Positions 1 through 13,600 of a stretch of 64,000 nucleotides of DNA are shown one piece after another. Each line of letters opens with the position of its first letter. Position 1 is the stretch's first letter. The notes beneath the pieces were generated by a model, which saw only the letters and a list, made by a program, of their open reading frames with translations, did not search any database and was not told where the DNA came from. Source of the stretch: Gordionus sp. m RMFG-2023. Its lineage: Eukaryota; Nematomorpha; Gordioida; Chordodea; Parachordodidae. A program made the position numbers and the translations under genes. The stretch covers positions 52,904,569-52,968,568 of the forward strand of contig NC_088776.1 in NCBI RefSeq assembly GCF_954871325.1, written 5' to 3'.

Positions 1-2
1 AT

Positions 3-1026
3 TGTGGTAAGAAACAACTTTGGACAGGGCCTTTGATTTACGAATTGGGGTGCTGTGTGCGGCAGTTGAGTGTCGCTCTAGCCATTTTTGTCACCAAGCC
101 GTCACAAATTCCTCTCATCGCTATGTTTTCCCTTCACGAGGCTCTTTTAGAACCTTTTTTTCCTTCTACGATTGATGTCCACTTTAATCGAGGCGTCTAT
201 GGTGAGTCTTAAATGTATGCCAATTTTTTGATATATTTCTGTAAAATAGATAATTAAATTAACACCGATTGAGTTATAAATATTGTAAAAAAATGTCCGA
301 TTTATTTGACAGGTGCGTTTTTCTATTTTATTGTATGCGGCCGAACTTCATTCAATTACTGGGGAAATTCTAATAAATTAAGTTCGTTAGATCTGAGTCC
401 TATCGCCAAAAGTGGATATTTGTTCGGTCCTTTCTTAAAACGTCATCTCTCCATTCTTTGTGATGCTCTAACCTTAATATTCTCTGTGTATTACGGGCCC
501 ATATTCTGGTTTTTATCCTTGCTGATCAAAATATTTGGACATGACGGAAATAAATCAAAATTAGTGTAAATTTTTTTTTTAGTGAATTTCAAATTAAAAT
601 TTTTAAAAACAATAAGTAATTTACAAACGATTAGAGGAAACTACTCAATCGATAAAAGAAATTTGTCAATTAATCATTCAAATAATGCTTGATATATATA
701 TTTAAAAAAAAATTCTAATTGATTGACATATTTCTCCTATTTGCTATTTTTGCAATTATTTAAAAAAAAATGAATATTCACAATAAAAAAACCCTAGTTA
801 TACTTAATTATTTCTTTATAGAACTTCTCTTATCCTCCATACCAGTTATGTGCAAAATTCTGTATTCATCACCTGTCTTTCCGCCACGATTCAACGTCAT
901 CACATTTTCGTATGGAGTGTTTTCGCTCCAAGATTGATCTTCCAAACTGCGAACCTAATTATGAACTTTGTTGGAAGCATCATATTTTATATTTTTGTAT
1001 CAAATACTAAAATTCGCGTCGAATGA
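3..1026 (+). CDS. PIGG: GPI ethanolamine phosphate transferase 2-like (PIGG), C-terminal three exons, 5' partial
   Basis: Adds the side-chain ethanolamine phosphate to the second mannose of GPI anchors in the ER membrane. Exons: 3-201 (its 5' limit may lie a little inside or off the window), 313-565 and 822-1026, with stop TGA at 1024. Donors are GTGAGT (202) and GTAAAT (566); acceptors are GACAG (ends 312) and TATAG (ends 821). Phases agree across both introns, of 111 and 256 bp. The exons encode hydrophobic segments, then WGNSNKLSSLDLS, matching the GNSN-x-(I/L)-(A/S)-(T/S)-(V/L)-D motif shared by PIGG and PIGO. RHHIFVWSVFAPRLIF near the end matches the PIGG C-terminus, which favours PIGG over PIGO or PIGN. 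Compared with my recollection of the vertebrate protein, about ten extra residues precede GNSN. The catalytic domain lies upstream of the window. It is convergent with the plastin gene. Confidence 0.75.
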
Positions 1027-1102
1027 ATAGTTGAGTTTTTGAAATGTATAAAATTTATCAATGTTTGCCGTTTAAATTTGATTAACCCATCTGAAAAGTT
1101 TA

Positions 1103-1108
1103 AATAAA
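1103..1108 (+). terminator. Candidate poly(A) signal of the PIGG-like gene
   Basis: AATAAA lies 77 bases after the stop codon. In DNA this AT-rich the hexamer is common by chance, so only its position supports it. Confidence 0.35.
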
Positions 1109-1246
1109 TTCTTTTGACAAAAATACTTATTATTTTTCAATATAAGCTATTAATTTTATACAATTTGTATTTTAAAAAAACATAATTGATATTTTTTAAA
1201 CATAATACCATCTCAACACTTAAAGATATTGGTAATGTGTGAATGT

Positions 1247-1370
1247 TAGTGATCTGCATCGGGCCTAATATTTAAATCCGGCCCTGCTCGAAATCTTTAA
1301 AAAATATTATGCCCGAACCGAAATTAACTTAGAAAAATTTTCAGGCCGGACCATGATTTGCAGATCTCTA
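1247..1370. mobile_element. Short hAT-like inverted-repeat element, family A copy 1
   Basis: The ends are TAGTGATCTGCATCGGGC on the left and, reverse-complemented, TAGAGATCTGCAAA on the right. The flanks GTGAATGT and ATGTATGT agree at 6 of 8 bases, as expected of an aged 8-bp hAT target duplication. Copies with the same ends lie at 33069-33342 and 48339-48735. Confidence 0.6.
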
Positions 1371-3431
1371 ATGTATGTATCGATTTTTTTAAATACTGAA
1401 TTTTTATTTATTTTTGATTTGGTGATAGTTAGATCAATAAATTAAAAAAAATATAGAATAGTCTGTTTTTTGTATATTTAATTCCCTATAATCGGTATTT
1501 TACCCATAATCTTATTAAGAACGGGATCAGTCGTTAGGCTTGATTTATAGTAGCCTCGTATCTCAGTTCCGTAAAACATTTATCTCATTAAAATAATATA
1601 AATAGGAACGGATGCAAGTATGAATAATTATTTTAAATGACATTTGACGGAATAGATATCTCATGCTCCTTACTAGTGTTGTTATTCGACTAACTGTCTA
1701 CTAAATAATATAGTCGAAAAATTCTACTAAATACTTTAGCCACTAAATTAATCGACTAAGACTAAAATAATTAATTTTATTATATTTATTTTATATAATT
1801 TTAATAAATATACAAAATATTAGATTTGGTGCCAGCCAGGCGCTAAAAATAAACAAATATAATAAAAAATAAAGTTATAAGCAAATCCACGAAATTAGTG
1901 GATTAATTTAATCGCTAAAGTTTTTAGTCGATTTCCACGATTACGACTATTAGTCATAGTCGGAAGAAGTCGACTAATTAACACAACTTTTCACTATGAA
2001 TCCAGACTTATAAAGTTGTGTCGATATATCTCTTCGAATTATAGTTATTTATTATCTAAATAACTATACCTCAATGATACTTATATAATACTCATCCTAT
2101 TCCCCTTTCATAAATAAATATTTCGACTTTACATATAAAAAACATTTCGTGTAAATATAAAATTGTTCAATAATGGAATGCAGTTAAGTCAGATTTATCC
2201 CGTTTCTATAATAATCCATATTTTATTATTCAAAGGTATACGTATATAATGAATGGTGTATAATATAAATCATAATTTATATTTTAAAAAAATTTAAGTA
2301 TGTATGATATCAATAAAGATAAAAAAAAGTGATTAATATCAAAATATAAGCTATTTCATTTCGGGTTTTTATATATTTATTCAAATAATTGTTATAATTT
2401 AAAAGATACGAATATAAATGAGTGTATTCAATAATGTTGACATAAAAAGATTGAATAATATATATAAATATTTTTTTGAGTTCACAGAGCCACAAATAAG
2501 CGATACAAAATTAAGATTTTTTAATTTAGTGAGAAAAAAAGAAATTAAATATGTCTTTATTTTATTACATCTATATATAATTTTATTAGCTAGTACGATT
2601 TATAACCACAAAAAAACAAAATTCAGTTTTGTGGCCCTTACAACTTTAAAATCGTTTTTAAAAAAATGTCCGTATACCAAAATTATATTTATTTATATAA
2701 AAAGATAATTATTTTAAGTAATTTTAAAATATATGTTTAATTTATTTTAAAACAGACTCAAGCGATTTATCAACGATTATTTATCAAAATATTTAAATTT
2801 TTTTAAAAAAATGTGTCTGAATGGAAAAAAAGTATGTATAATTGTAAAAAAAAATTATCCTAAAAGGTGCTAAAAAGTATCAAAAAAACATGATTGTGTG
2901 TAATAAAATAATACATCAATGCTCCCAAAAAGAAATATTGTTACAAGTGAAATGTAGGGAAAAATGATTCCGATTAATATTGATATTCTTTGCAGAAACA
3001 AAATTTTTAATTTAAAAAAAGGAATGTGTGAAAGAGGCAAAAAGAAATTATTATCTTGGTGCTATTTAATATTGTACGATGTACTTTTATTGTATGTGAT
3101 GAAGCATCGAATTTAAAATCTTAAAACGACATTAATAAAACCATCATAGTTTTCGATATATCGTACAATAATTTTAGGTAGGTCCATACTTCCATCGATT
3201 TTTCATTAATAAAATAGTATTCGATATATTGTACAATAAATAATTTTAGGTAAGTTTCTATACTTATAAAGATATGAATATAGTTGTAAAACCACAAAAA
3301 CGAACATTTTTTTAAAAAACTTTTCATTTAAAAAAAAGAGGGAGGCACAGATTATAATAAGAATGGGTTTTAAAAATTTTTATTATAAAAGCGTTTTTTA
3401 CATTGTTTTTTTTCTAACCAAAATTTTAATA
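1371..3431. other. AT-rich spacer between convergent PIGG and plastin genes
   Basis: No supportable gene. Open stretches at 2310-2708 are low-complexity Ile/Tyr/Lys/Asn frames on both strands. At about 3150-3290 a segment of some 60 bases holding CGATATAT-GTACAATAA-TTTTAGGTA is present twice in tandem. Confidence 0.5.
3379..3384 (-). terminator. Candidate poly(A) signal of plastin
   Basis: AATAAA on the minus strand, about 50 bases past the plastin stop codon. Suggestive only, because the hexamer is common in this DNA. Confidence 0.35.
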
Positions 3432-4619
3432 TCAGCAAAAGCTTTTGTTGGTGATAAGCCCATTGGGCGATTTTATATGGCCATTACAAGCTGCCCCAGG
3501 GTTTGGGTTAATTTCTTCCTCGGACCCCTCTTCGAAACTATCGCCCTCGTAACTATTAGAGCCATTTTTGCCTATCCAAGACGATAAATCTTTGCTCTCC
3601 TTCGCTACCGTACTGCTCGCCATGGTATCCCCGTTAATGACACTATTGAGAATGGGACTTTTTTTAAGAGGCGAGGAGTATTTGACTCCCTCTAGTCTTA
3701 AATTGAAATCATCTTTCACGTCGCCAGGCTCGTTATTTTCGCTGACATCATCGATTTCCGAGTTAAAGGTCTCGTGATAAATATTTTGAATCTCTAATTG
3801 GCTCACTTTAACATCTTCGCTCTTATTATCTTTTGGCATTTCGATCTCGTTGTTTTGGTCGAAGCTATCATTCAAAGGCGATTCATAAGTTTTATCTCTC
3901 CCGTGAACAATAGAAGCCGGACTGTCTCGAGGGCTAAGATGGTCAGAGGAGCTAGTCGGGGTAGGAGTCTTAGTATCTCTTGTATAAGAATTTGTGCTGC
4001 TACCCAAATTGGAAAAATTTGTGGTGGCATTATTTGTGATGTTATTTTGAGAGAATGAGGCAAGAGGAGGTTGGGGCGATACCGGAGAAGCGATGGGGGA
4101 TGAATGGTTAGAAGACGAACTGTACACTACGCGATGAAGATTCTGAAGACCAGGGCCAGCTAAACGACTGTTAAAATTGCTGACCACGTTGCGATTGGTA
4201 ACATTACAATTGGGAGGAGAGTTGGAGTGAGAGTTTGAGAAAGAAGTGGGAGAGAACCGGGCTGGGCTAGGACTTTTTCCCTTTTCAACAACTTTAGGAA
4301 TGAAGGGGGGATTATATTCTTTCAAGGGAGAAGAAGTAGGAGAGAGACGAGGCGATGAATAAGTGGAAACATTTATTTTGACGCATTTTTCATCCTGCTT
4401 ACTTTCGCAGTCGTTAGAAGCTCCATTGCAATGAATAGTATTTCCTATATTCCCTAGATGGGAGGCCTGTATATTATTGAAATCTCGACCCATGAGACAG
4501 GCGAAAACAGTCATAACCATTTTGGGATTAACCTCGACTATGTCGTCGGGGAGGGCGTATATCTTGGCTCCCAACTTGCGGGACATGGATATGGCATATT
4601 TAGCGTTCTCTAGTTTTGC
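3432..4619 (-). CDS. Plastin terminal exon: CH4 end plus about 350-residue Ser/Pro-rich tail
   Basis: Acceptor AATCCGCAG; 395 codons and a stop. Exon residues 1-45 encode [37 protein letters not shown], the normal plastin C-terminus. The frame then stays open for 350 more codons, rich in Ser, Pro, Asn and SP/TP dipeptides ([45 protein letters not shown]), turning acidic near the end ([10 protein letters not shown]). No stop in 1.05 kb of a roughly 75% AT genome, together with higher GC than the flanks, argues that it is coded. It has no recognisable domain and looks intrinsically disordered, with many candidate proline-directed kinase sites. Confidence 0.88.
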   Translation of the reverse strand, partial: AKLENAKYAISMSRKLGAKIYALPDDIVEVNPKMVMTVFACLMGRDFNNIQASHLGNIGNTIHCNGASNDCESKQDEKCVKINVSTYSSPRLSPTSSPLKEYNPPFIPKVVEKGKSPSPARFSPTSFSNSHSNSPPNCNVTNRNVVSNFNSRLAGPGLQNLHRVVYSSSSNHSSPIASPVSPQPPLASFSQNNITNNATTNFSNLGSSTNSYTRDTKTPTPTSSSDHLSPRDSPASIVHGRDKTYESPLNDSFDQNNEIEMPKDNKSEDVKVSQLEIQNIYHETFNSEIDDVSENNEPGDVKDDFNLRLEGVKYSSPLKKSPILNSVINGDTMASSTVAKESKDLSSWIGKNGSNSYEGDSFEEGSEEEINPNPGAACNGHIKSPNGLITNKSFC

Positions 4620-7600
4620 CTGCGGATTTTTAAAAAATATTTATGGCATTAATAAATAAAATATTTATAAAAAAAAGGTGAATAATAAAGATTTAAAGGG
4701 TACAAAATATAAACGAAAAAACGTGTTAGGTTTGAAATAAAAAGGTCCACAACAAGAGTAGGAGTTTTAACCCGAGGGCCCATTGTTTAAAAAAATTAAC
4801 CGGCTCGCCCGCCTATAATTGTTGAAAAGGTAATCTGCACTGCTGGGATACATATCTGATGAAATTAAGAAATTTCAAATTTAAAAATCTCTGTCCTTCC
4901 AATATGACATATATAGCAATTTAAGAAAAAAAAGAAATAACACAAAAAACATTTGTAAATAAACAATAATGATATTTTACTTCGTCACTTGTTCCATCTT
5001 TGACTTGGCTATAATCTATGCTTCCCCTCTTTATAGAGTCTATCAAATCTATGATAACTTTGCCATTCGATATCGAGGAATCTTGGAACGAATTGATTTT
5101 TGATGTTTTGTTGTTGGATTTAAGCTTAGCGGAGAAAAATAAATGGAAAATTGTTTAATAACCCTAATAATCATTTCAAACAGGGTCAGTTAATTAACTT
5201 TAAGAGTGTAGACTTTGCTTAATTTTGTGCATTAGGTCAATTTGAAAATGATATGCAAATTCAGCTAATTATTAAGGAGGGAATAATCTTATGGGTTGTA
5301 ATATTTTATTTATAAATGAATAAACTAATAAGTTAAAAATAAAATAATACTATAAATCTCAACCTTTTACATCGATTCAATCAATGTTATAAATGGTAAA
5401 AAAATAAACTTAAAACGTTTATTTATATATAAAAAAAACTTGATTCGAAGAAATAAGTATTTTTAATATAAAAATATTTTCAAAATACAATTCTAAAAAA
5501 TTCAATTATATTTTGAATTTTTTTAAAAATGATTTTGGGATTGGGATGAACGTAAATATAACAAAATCTATATTCATTAAATTATGGCGAATTTCGTTTT
5601 ATACTGAAATATCAACAAGATAAGATTTTACTTTATAAAATATTTCCTTTTCTTAAAGAAATACATGGTATATTAAATTTTGTAATTTATTAATTTCTAA
5701 TCCCGGAAAAAATTAGATTGTTTTCAAATTTTATTTTTCATAATTAAGATTTTTATTTGAACTTAAAAATCGACTAAATATATTGACAAAAATATATTTA
5801 AAATTAAAAAGACTATTTATATTATGGAGCTGGAAATTTAGTAGGCATCGATTCATGAATAGAAATGTTTGGATCTGCAGATTTATATTTTATGTCCAAG
5901 ATATGGATTTTCACTTGGGTCGTCCCCCGTGATATTTAATTGTTTGCCTAATATTTTTAAAAATAGGTCGTTTCTTCGAAATTTCCTAGCTATATTTTCT
6001 AAAACAGAATGTTTACCGCGTTCAATGTCAGCAGTGGCAATTGATAACCTTTATTAAAATGACGAGCTAGATTGATATCTTCTTTTCCAAATTTGATATA
6101 ATTAAGATACTCACTGAACAATTTATGATAGTGTAGTTGAGAATATTTTGGTCTCTTCTACACCAATAGTGGGAACATTTCATATATGAGGTATAATAAG
6201 ATCAAGATAATATAATTATTAAGAGTTATTTGTGAACGTATTGCGTGAAAATGTTTTACCTAATTAAATAAAATGTTATCTTATTACCATTTTTTTTTTC
6301 AAGTTATACATCTTGTATATTTGCCCAATAAAAATGAAAGATCAGAAGATAGTAATTTTTAAATGTCCAAAATTTAATAAATGATCATTTTTTGGCATAA
6401 TATTGTGTGAAAGCAAAAAAAAGGTTAAGCATATCTTTCGATTTGAATCTTGTAAATCTAAGAATGAATTTACCGAATAACGTATTCATCGTTTAATACT
6501 CGATTTAACAAAGTAAATGTTTAATTATATCTTTTAAATTATCTGCCTGTAAAAAAAAATATGGGCCTTTTAGAATTATTTGTTAAACCTACATATTTTT
6601 AACCGAGTATATTAGTTAACTCAAGCAACATTCAGTTTATTATAAAATATCTACATTTCTCTACTAATTAAAGCAAATTAATTTAAAAAAAACTTAAATT
6701 TTTATAAGTTATTTAATTTAATTATATATATAACAAACTATAATAAAAATTAAATTTTACTTCTACAATATAGTCAACTTTATTTAATAGATCTCACTCC
6801 TATTAACACCGAAAATTACTTATCGTATTCTAAAAGAATTATATTTATCTAAGCTAGCTAAAAAAGAACAGAATGAATTTCATATCTGCTTATTTTTTTT
6901 CATTATTAGTTTATTGAGAATTAAGTTTTTTCCCCACTGGGATATTTTTTTTCCAAAAGGCTCTTTCCCAATATTAATTAAAAAAACACAAGAAATAAGC
7001 AAATACTTTATTGTTGACCCAATCGATGATTTCACGTTCAATCTTAGGGGTCCCACTGTGATTATTACTTGTCAGATTGCAGAGCAGGCTAAGAGTATAG
7101 GCCCTCATCAATTGCCACACCAGAGCTGAGAAAAAATGTTTATTATGTAAATTAATATAAATATATATTTTTTATAAATTTTGAGAATATTTTAGGCGTT
7201 TAGTATGTTTTTCACCTTTCCTTAGACCTCATTTATAGTAAATGCGCACTTCATATATATAAATTATACTAATTTATTCTTGATTATAAATAACGCACCG
7301 CGTGAACATAACGTTTACTATAAATGAGATCCTAGCGATGCCACTGGATTAACATTGAGAAATTACGTAATCATTCTTTTTTGTGTTATACTAAAGAAGG
7401 CTTATGATTGGAATGGAAGTACTATTATATACTTTAAAAAAAAAGATTATTAAAACTTTCATATTTATCTAATAAAAAGAATAAACCTTCATAAATTGAT
7501 TTTATTTAATTTAGCGTATATATTTTATTGGAATAAGAGTATCACCTCTGATGGCGATACTCTGAGATAAAATTTTGTTAACTTTCTCTTTATATTTTTT

Positions 7601-10600
7601 TTATTATTATAAAATTAAATGTTTATATAAAATGAAAAAGTGATTTTTACAATTTCGTTAATGTAATAAATATCATCAGTCATTTACATAAAAATTAATA
7701 CATCTGTTAAAATAAATCACTTTATCAAATAAAATATACATTAAAAAAGTGTACAATACAACAAAAACAATTTCTATTATCGTTCAAATTGTGTTTGATC
7801 TATTGACATTATTTGAAGATTTTAATATAGGCGTAACTATGATTTTGCCAAGGAGGGGGTACTATTAGCTGAAGTTTTCTCACAAAAATTTTATTGTATT
7901 TTTTTTCTAAAAAATTTTAAAAAATTATCAACTTTTTCTTTTAAATTCTTGTTTATAGGATTGCGTGTATTTTTTTCGTAGGAGGGGGGTGGGGGAGTGT
8001 GTAGGGGCATTTTTTTTATTAGTTTAAAATGGACAGGCAAATTTCGGGAGGATTTCCCATTGCCCCCACCATTGGCTATGCATATGGTACCCATAGATAC
8101 AAATAAAAACATGAACATGGTTGAAAATTAAGAAAGAAAGACACATTTAAAATGAGAATCCTATCATATATAAAAAAAAGTAGTTAGTTAACCTAATGTC
8201 AATGTAGTGTTTCCGTCATTAATATCTTGCCCGGCTATACCCACGAGAGAAAACCTGATCTTCTTCCCCAAAAATACGGCGTAATTGCAATTCTCTATCT
8301 TTTCCATAAAGGCCTTAAGCTTGGAGAACCGTTTATGAACCTTAGACCATTCCACTATACCCGGCTTTATGATGTCATACAACTTAAATGATTGAATGAC
8401 AAGGATATATATTTTTTAAATCATTTATTCATAGCATATATTATTTAAACCGAATAAACCACCATTTTTCAAAATGTGCCTGCCTGATCTAGATCTTGTA
8501 TATATATTTTTTAAAACAAGCGTTTATATCGGCAAATAAAGTGATATGCATACATCTTTGGTGGATTAAACAAAAATTTTCGATCTTTACTTCACGAGCA
8601 GATGCTTTTTTAATCTTAATTTTATTAACCCTGTATTCATAGTTATCGCGATTTGGCGGCAAAGTTTATACAAATTATGCTGTGTTTTTAAATACTTGAA
8701 CATGAATTCGCCCCAACTGTGAATGCAGGGTAAGATAGACCTAATAAGGTTAAAATATCCATAGCATTCATTTTACCGATACAGTTTTTACGATAAAAAA
8801 ACTATATATTTAGAGTAATGATGTAGTAACGACTAGTTAGTAAAATTTATTCATAAAAATAAATGTAGAATTAAAAAAGTGCTATAATAAATTTGACGGT
8901 ATTTATGTTTTTAGTTAAAATATATATTCCAAATACTATCAAATCCTGCCCTTTAATTATTTTATTTTTTACAAGATAAAACTATGTTATTTTCCAACTA
9001 TGTAGGAAATTATTCTTTCTCAAATCATAATAAATTAAACACTCAGGAATGTTTTCCCAAAACATAAGACATTTTCCTTTTATTTAACTTTCAAGTTTTT
9101 AAATTGTTGGTGATTTCGATATTTTAACCTTAAGACTTATCAAATAAAAGTAGAAAAAATAACGCAAAAATTATGGATTACTTGTAATATAACGAGGCCA
9201 TCGCACAGATCGCTGTAAAGCCAGTAAACATGTGGCGATACGCCCATGCTATTCATCCAATTGCGGTAAGCTTTTTATATATAACATTTAATAAAAATAA
9301 TATTTTTAATATAATTTAAAAGGAGTCTATAACTCTGGATCAATGTTGCGCATTATGCGCTTCCATTCCTTTACTTAGCTAACAAAACTAATAAAACAAT
9401 AGATTTTCCATTTGATTATTAGTAACTTAAATGAAGAGAGATTCTTCGCTATTATAACTTATCTAGTTTTCCTTTCCATATGTTAACACCACTGAGAAAC
9501 AGCTTCGCCATCAATTAAGTAATAATATTGCCACCTATTTAACTTAAAACAAAACTCAACCTAATAACATTAAATTAATTTCACATCTAAATTATTTAAT
9601 TTTTCCTCCCGTATCAGGTCTTTTTGATGGTATGTTAACGTTGCTGTAAGTCAGATTTTAGGTAACAGATATATTAACTAGATCATAATAACTTAACGGT
9701 TATATCGACTATCAATTAAAAATTTGGTACAATACCTTCCCCACAAAAAAAAGCTTTAAAAACCACATAACTCTAGTGAAGCTCCAACCTTGTAGAATTT
9801 TTTTTTAAAAAAGGCATCGGGCCTCACTCAAAAAAAGTTAATATTTTTTTAAGTCGAAATTTAGATTTTCACGCTCTTACTTCTTTCCTCTCTGGTCTCT
9901 TCTATGGCATTAACGTCTTCTTGCAGCTCTAAAGAGGTCAGATCCTTTTCCGCCACCGAGAGGGCTGGGTGAGAATTGAACATGTTAGCGACGAAGGCCA
10001 CGTTAAGTTTGTAATTTCCGTTAACCACGTCCCTAGGCGAAACAAAGGCCCGACATTTTATTTTATCGGCTTCCTTCAGCATAAGCTCGGCACGACGTTC
10101 AAGATCTGACTCCTTTTACAGTAAGACGATATATTTTTTTAAAAAAACATATAAAACAAATATAAGAATATAAGACAACGTAATTTTTTTATTAATGAAC
10201 ACTAAGGCCTAGCCCTATTACAAACCAAACATGTGAAAATAGTTATAACCAGTGCTGTAAATCAGAACCCTCGATATTTTACCCGAACCCTTTTAAAAAA
10301 TTTCGGATTCAGAAATAGAAAACGTTCATTTATTTAAAAAATATATTAAAAATAACATATATAAAGACTATATTAAAATTAAATATAAAAATATGTATAT
10401 TATTTAAACCATAATTTTTTATTTTATTTTTCAATTTTTGTGAATGGAATCCTTTTTATTATATTTTAAAGTACTCTATTTTATGTAAAAATTTTACCAG
10501 CATATTTTGTAAGTTTTTTTATAATAGATATTGCATAATATAATATATATATTTTATGAATATTTATTGTTTGTTGGAGATTGTTAAATTAAAAGCAAGA

Positions 10601-13600
10601 CCAAAGCAAAGAATAAAATTAAGTTGCAATGCAAAGTTAGGCATAAAAAATCGATATTTTAATTTAACATCTCGATTTTGGAAAATATCATGATATAAAA
10701 TTTTAAAAAACATATAGAATTATTATTTTTTTAAAATTATATTGTATTATTCTAATTATAATGATAGATTATTTTGTGCTAATTGTAGTAAAATAAATAT
10801 TTTTTGCTAAATTTTTAAGTCTATATATTACTAATTTTCTGGATCACCTTAACCCCAACGTGGTTAAGAGATATTTCTTTGAACCAGAACCCTTTTCATA
10901 GAAGGAGGGTTCACAGCCCTGATTAAGACTAATTGAAGGGGAGGAGGGTTTACGAAAAAAAATTAATAGTTAAGAGATGCGCATAAGGAAACAGAGACAT
11001 AATTGTTCTAATAAATTAGCGTTAGTTAATCTTCTCAAAATTATAAAGTACTATTTACCCTAAGTGCTAATAGGCTGACGGACTTATCTTTCGGCGCGAT
11101 TTGGTGGATCAAATATATGTACGGTATAGAATCCTGTATGAAATAAATTGGGAAATAATAGTTTATTTTAAAATTTCAGATTATATATTTTTTTTTATAA
11201 GAATCTGTTTGTTAATAGCTTAAAAATTAAAACAAACAGAAGCACGTTTAAATTTATCACTCCCCCCAAAAAATCAAATTAGTGAAGTATTACTACTATA
11301 TAATTACCATGATATCGGTAGTAAAATTTGATATCTGTTTCTCATAACCGGCATTTGCCAAATGGTAATTGACCCATCTTAAGAGAATAGCTTCGGTGGA
11401 AAGCTTCATCATGTCCTCCAACTTTTCTCCGTCCCTCAGAAGATTTATCAGACCAGGACAGTGCTGCAAATCCACCTGGTTAAATAGTCCTATCTGCAAG
11501 CCAATTAAAAAAGATATAATAATTACTCATATGCTAGGAATTATAAGGAGTACAAGTATATCTATTTAAATCTACATATTATTATTTTTTAGTGATTATT
11601 AAATAATATTTTCTATATTTGTCCTCATCCGTATCTAACAATCTCATTTACTTATTCCAATTAAATTTTAAATTAGGATTTTATAAACCCAATTAAAATA
11701 ACTACCCAACCCCGAAACAAATAGAAAATGTATATTCATTATCTCCCCTTAATACAATCATCTATTTAAAAACGAATCGAATATTCGATTCGCTTCAATT
11801 AATTTCGAATCGAATAGTATCAAATACGTATAAACAATTATTCTATTCAAATAATTCATTTATTCGAATCATTAACATTTATTCTATTCAAATAATTCGT
11901 TTATTCGAATCATAAACAATTATTCTATTCAAATAATTCGTTTATTTGAATCATAAACAATTATTCTATTCAAATAATTCGTTTATTTGAATCATAAACA
12001 ATTTGTATATCTATTGATAACCGGTCAACCTGCCAAGTGATGCGATTAATAGAGGCACATCAACTGCTTGCGAAAAGCTTTTCGCAGTTGTAACTAATTT
12101 AAACTAATATGCATCTTAATTTAGTCAATAAATTTAATCTTCATTATAAATTTTTTCTCTTTTAAAAGTTTGAATTTAATATAAATAGTAAACTTTAATA
12201 TTATTTGAAATGAATTGAATACGAATAATACTATTTTCTATTTGTATTCGAAATAGGCCTGCAATATACCTACCCTTTCCTGCTAGCGCTAGGAATCTTT
12301 CCCTTATAACCGCCCTATTGGTAGTTATATTAAACCTCTTTTTTAAAAAAAAAATATATAGCTTAATTATATATTTATTAACCCTGATAATTTGCCAAAG
12401 AAGTCCCAGTACCAGATGAGGCTTTCCTTTGGTTAAATCATCAGCACCTATGTTAACAACATTGCAGCCTATGGCCAGGGACGAATTTATGGCCAACACC
12501 AGATTCTCGTGCATGGTGTAAACGTTTAGGTTCTTTTTATTGAGGGCTCTTTCATCGATGGTATCGGGACACGAAAAATTCAGGATTTTGCTAGTGAAAA
12601 ATAAATATTATACATATGCGGAGAAGAGGCTTATGGGAAAGTTAAGTATCTAATTATCTAGGGCTGCGTAATTAGAGCCATACATAAATATGCCCATATT
12701 CAGTTGACTTAGAGTCGAATTAGATCAGGAAGGTGGTCCTGTTTTTTTCCTCCTGTCGAATCTTATTTTTAAAAAAAATTTATTTTTCGGGCAGGACTTC
12801 TTGCAAAAAAAAATAATATGTGAAATGCCAGGTTTTACAATTGAACATACGAAAATTTATTTTAAAATCTATACTAAATTTGATGATGAAAAAAAAAACA
12901 AATTTTAAAATACGAAATTATGATAATAATTAGTGAATTTTTTAAAAAAGAAGATAGAATTGAATAATAAATTTGACAAATATAGTTGTAAAATTTCGTT
13001 TAAAAAATTGCACCAACCATAAGAGAATTCCGTCTTTCACCTTATCGTATAAATCCATCCCTTCTTGTTCAATGGGTAGTAGGTGATTTAGATCTTTGTC
13101 TCCACCCAAATTCCTTAGATAATATATTAAGAAAAGGTTTTACAAATGGTGATATTTTCCGTGATGTAAATCAATAATATTCACTCTTTAAAAAACAACA
13201 ATATTATTCTATATAATATAATTAAATAAGATAATATTTTGTGTGCAATTATTCATTCCAGCACTGTTGTAATTCCGACTACTTGGTCAGTATTTACCAT
13301 AAATGAATACGATATCTATATTTAAAAAAATTAACCCAAATTCTAGATCGATTCATTCAAAATGCGCATTAAGATTAGTGTTTATTTTAAAAAAAAATCG
13401 ATTTTCCATTTTGTAAGTAATAAAAATAAGAGCTTATGATTTAATAACTAACGTGTTAATCCAGTGGGAAAATGCCACCTGCTCCTCTTGCTTCACGGTA
13501 TGGGTGGTACCCTCGCTGGACGTTTCAGACATTCCTCCGTGGGTAACCAAATTGTCCTTTTTGGAGACCATGGATTTAAAAGTAGTGGCAAATTCTTTCG

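Noticed and set aside
2310-2708. Overlapping open frames on both strands
   Set aside because: Low-complexity Ile/Tyr/Asn/Lys translation of AT-rich DNA with no motif or splice support.
3363-4659. Plus-strand frames opposite the plastin terminal exon
   Set aside because: Antisense shadows of a GC-richer coding exon; the minus strand carries conserved plastin sequence.
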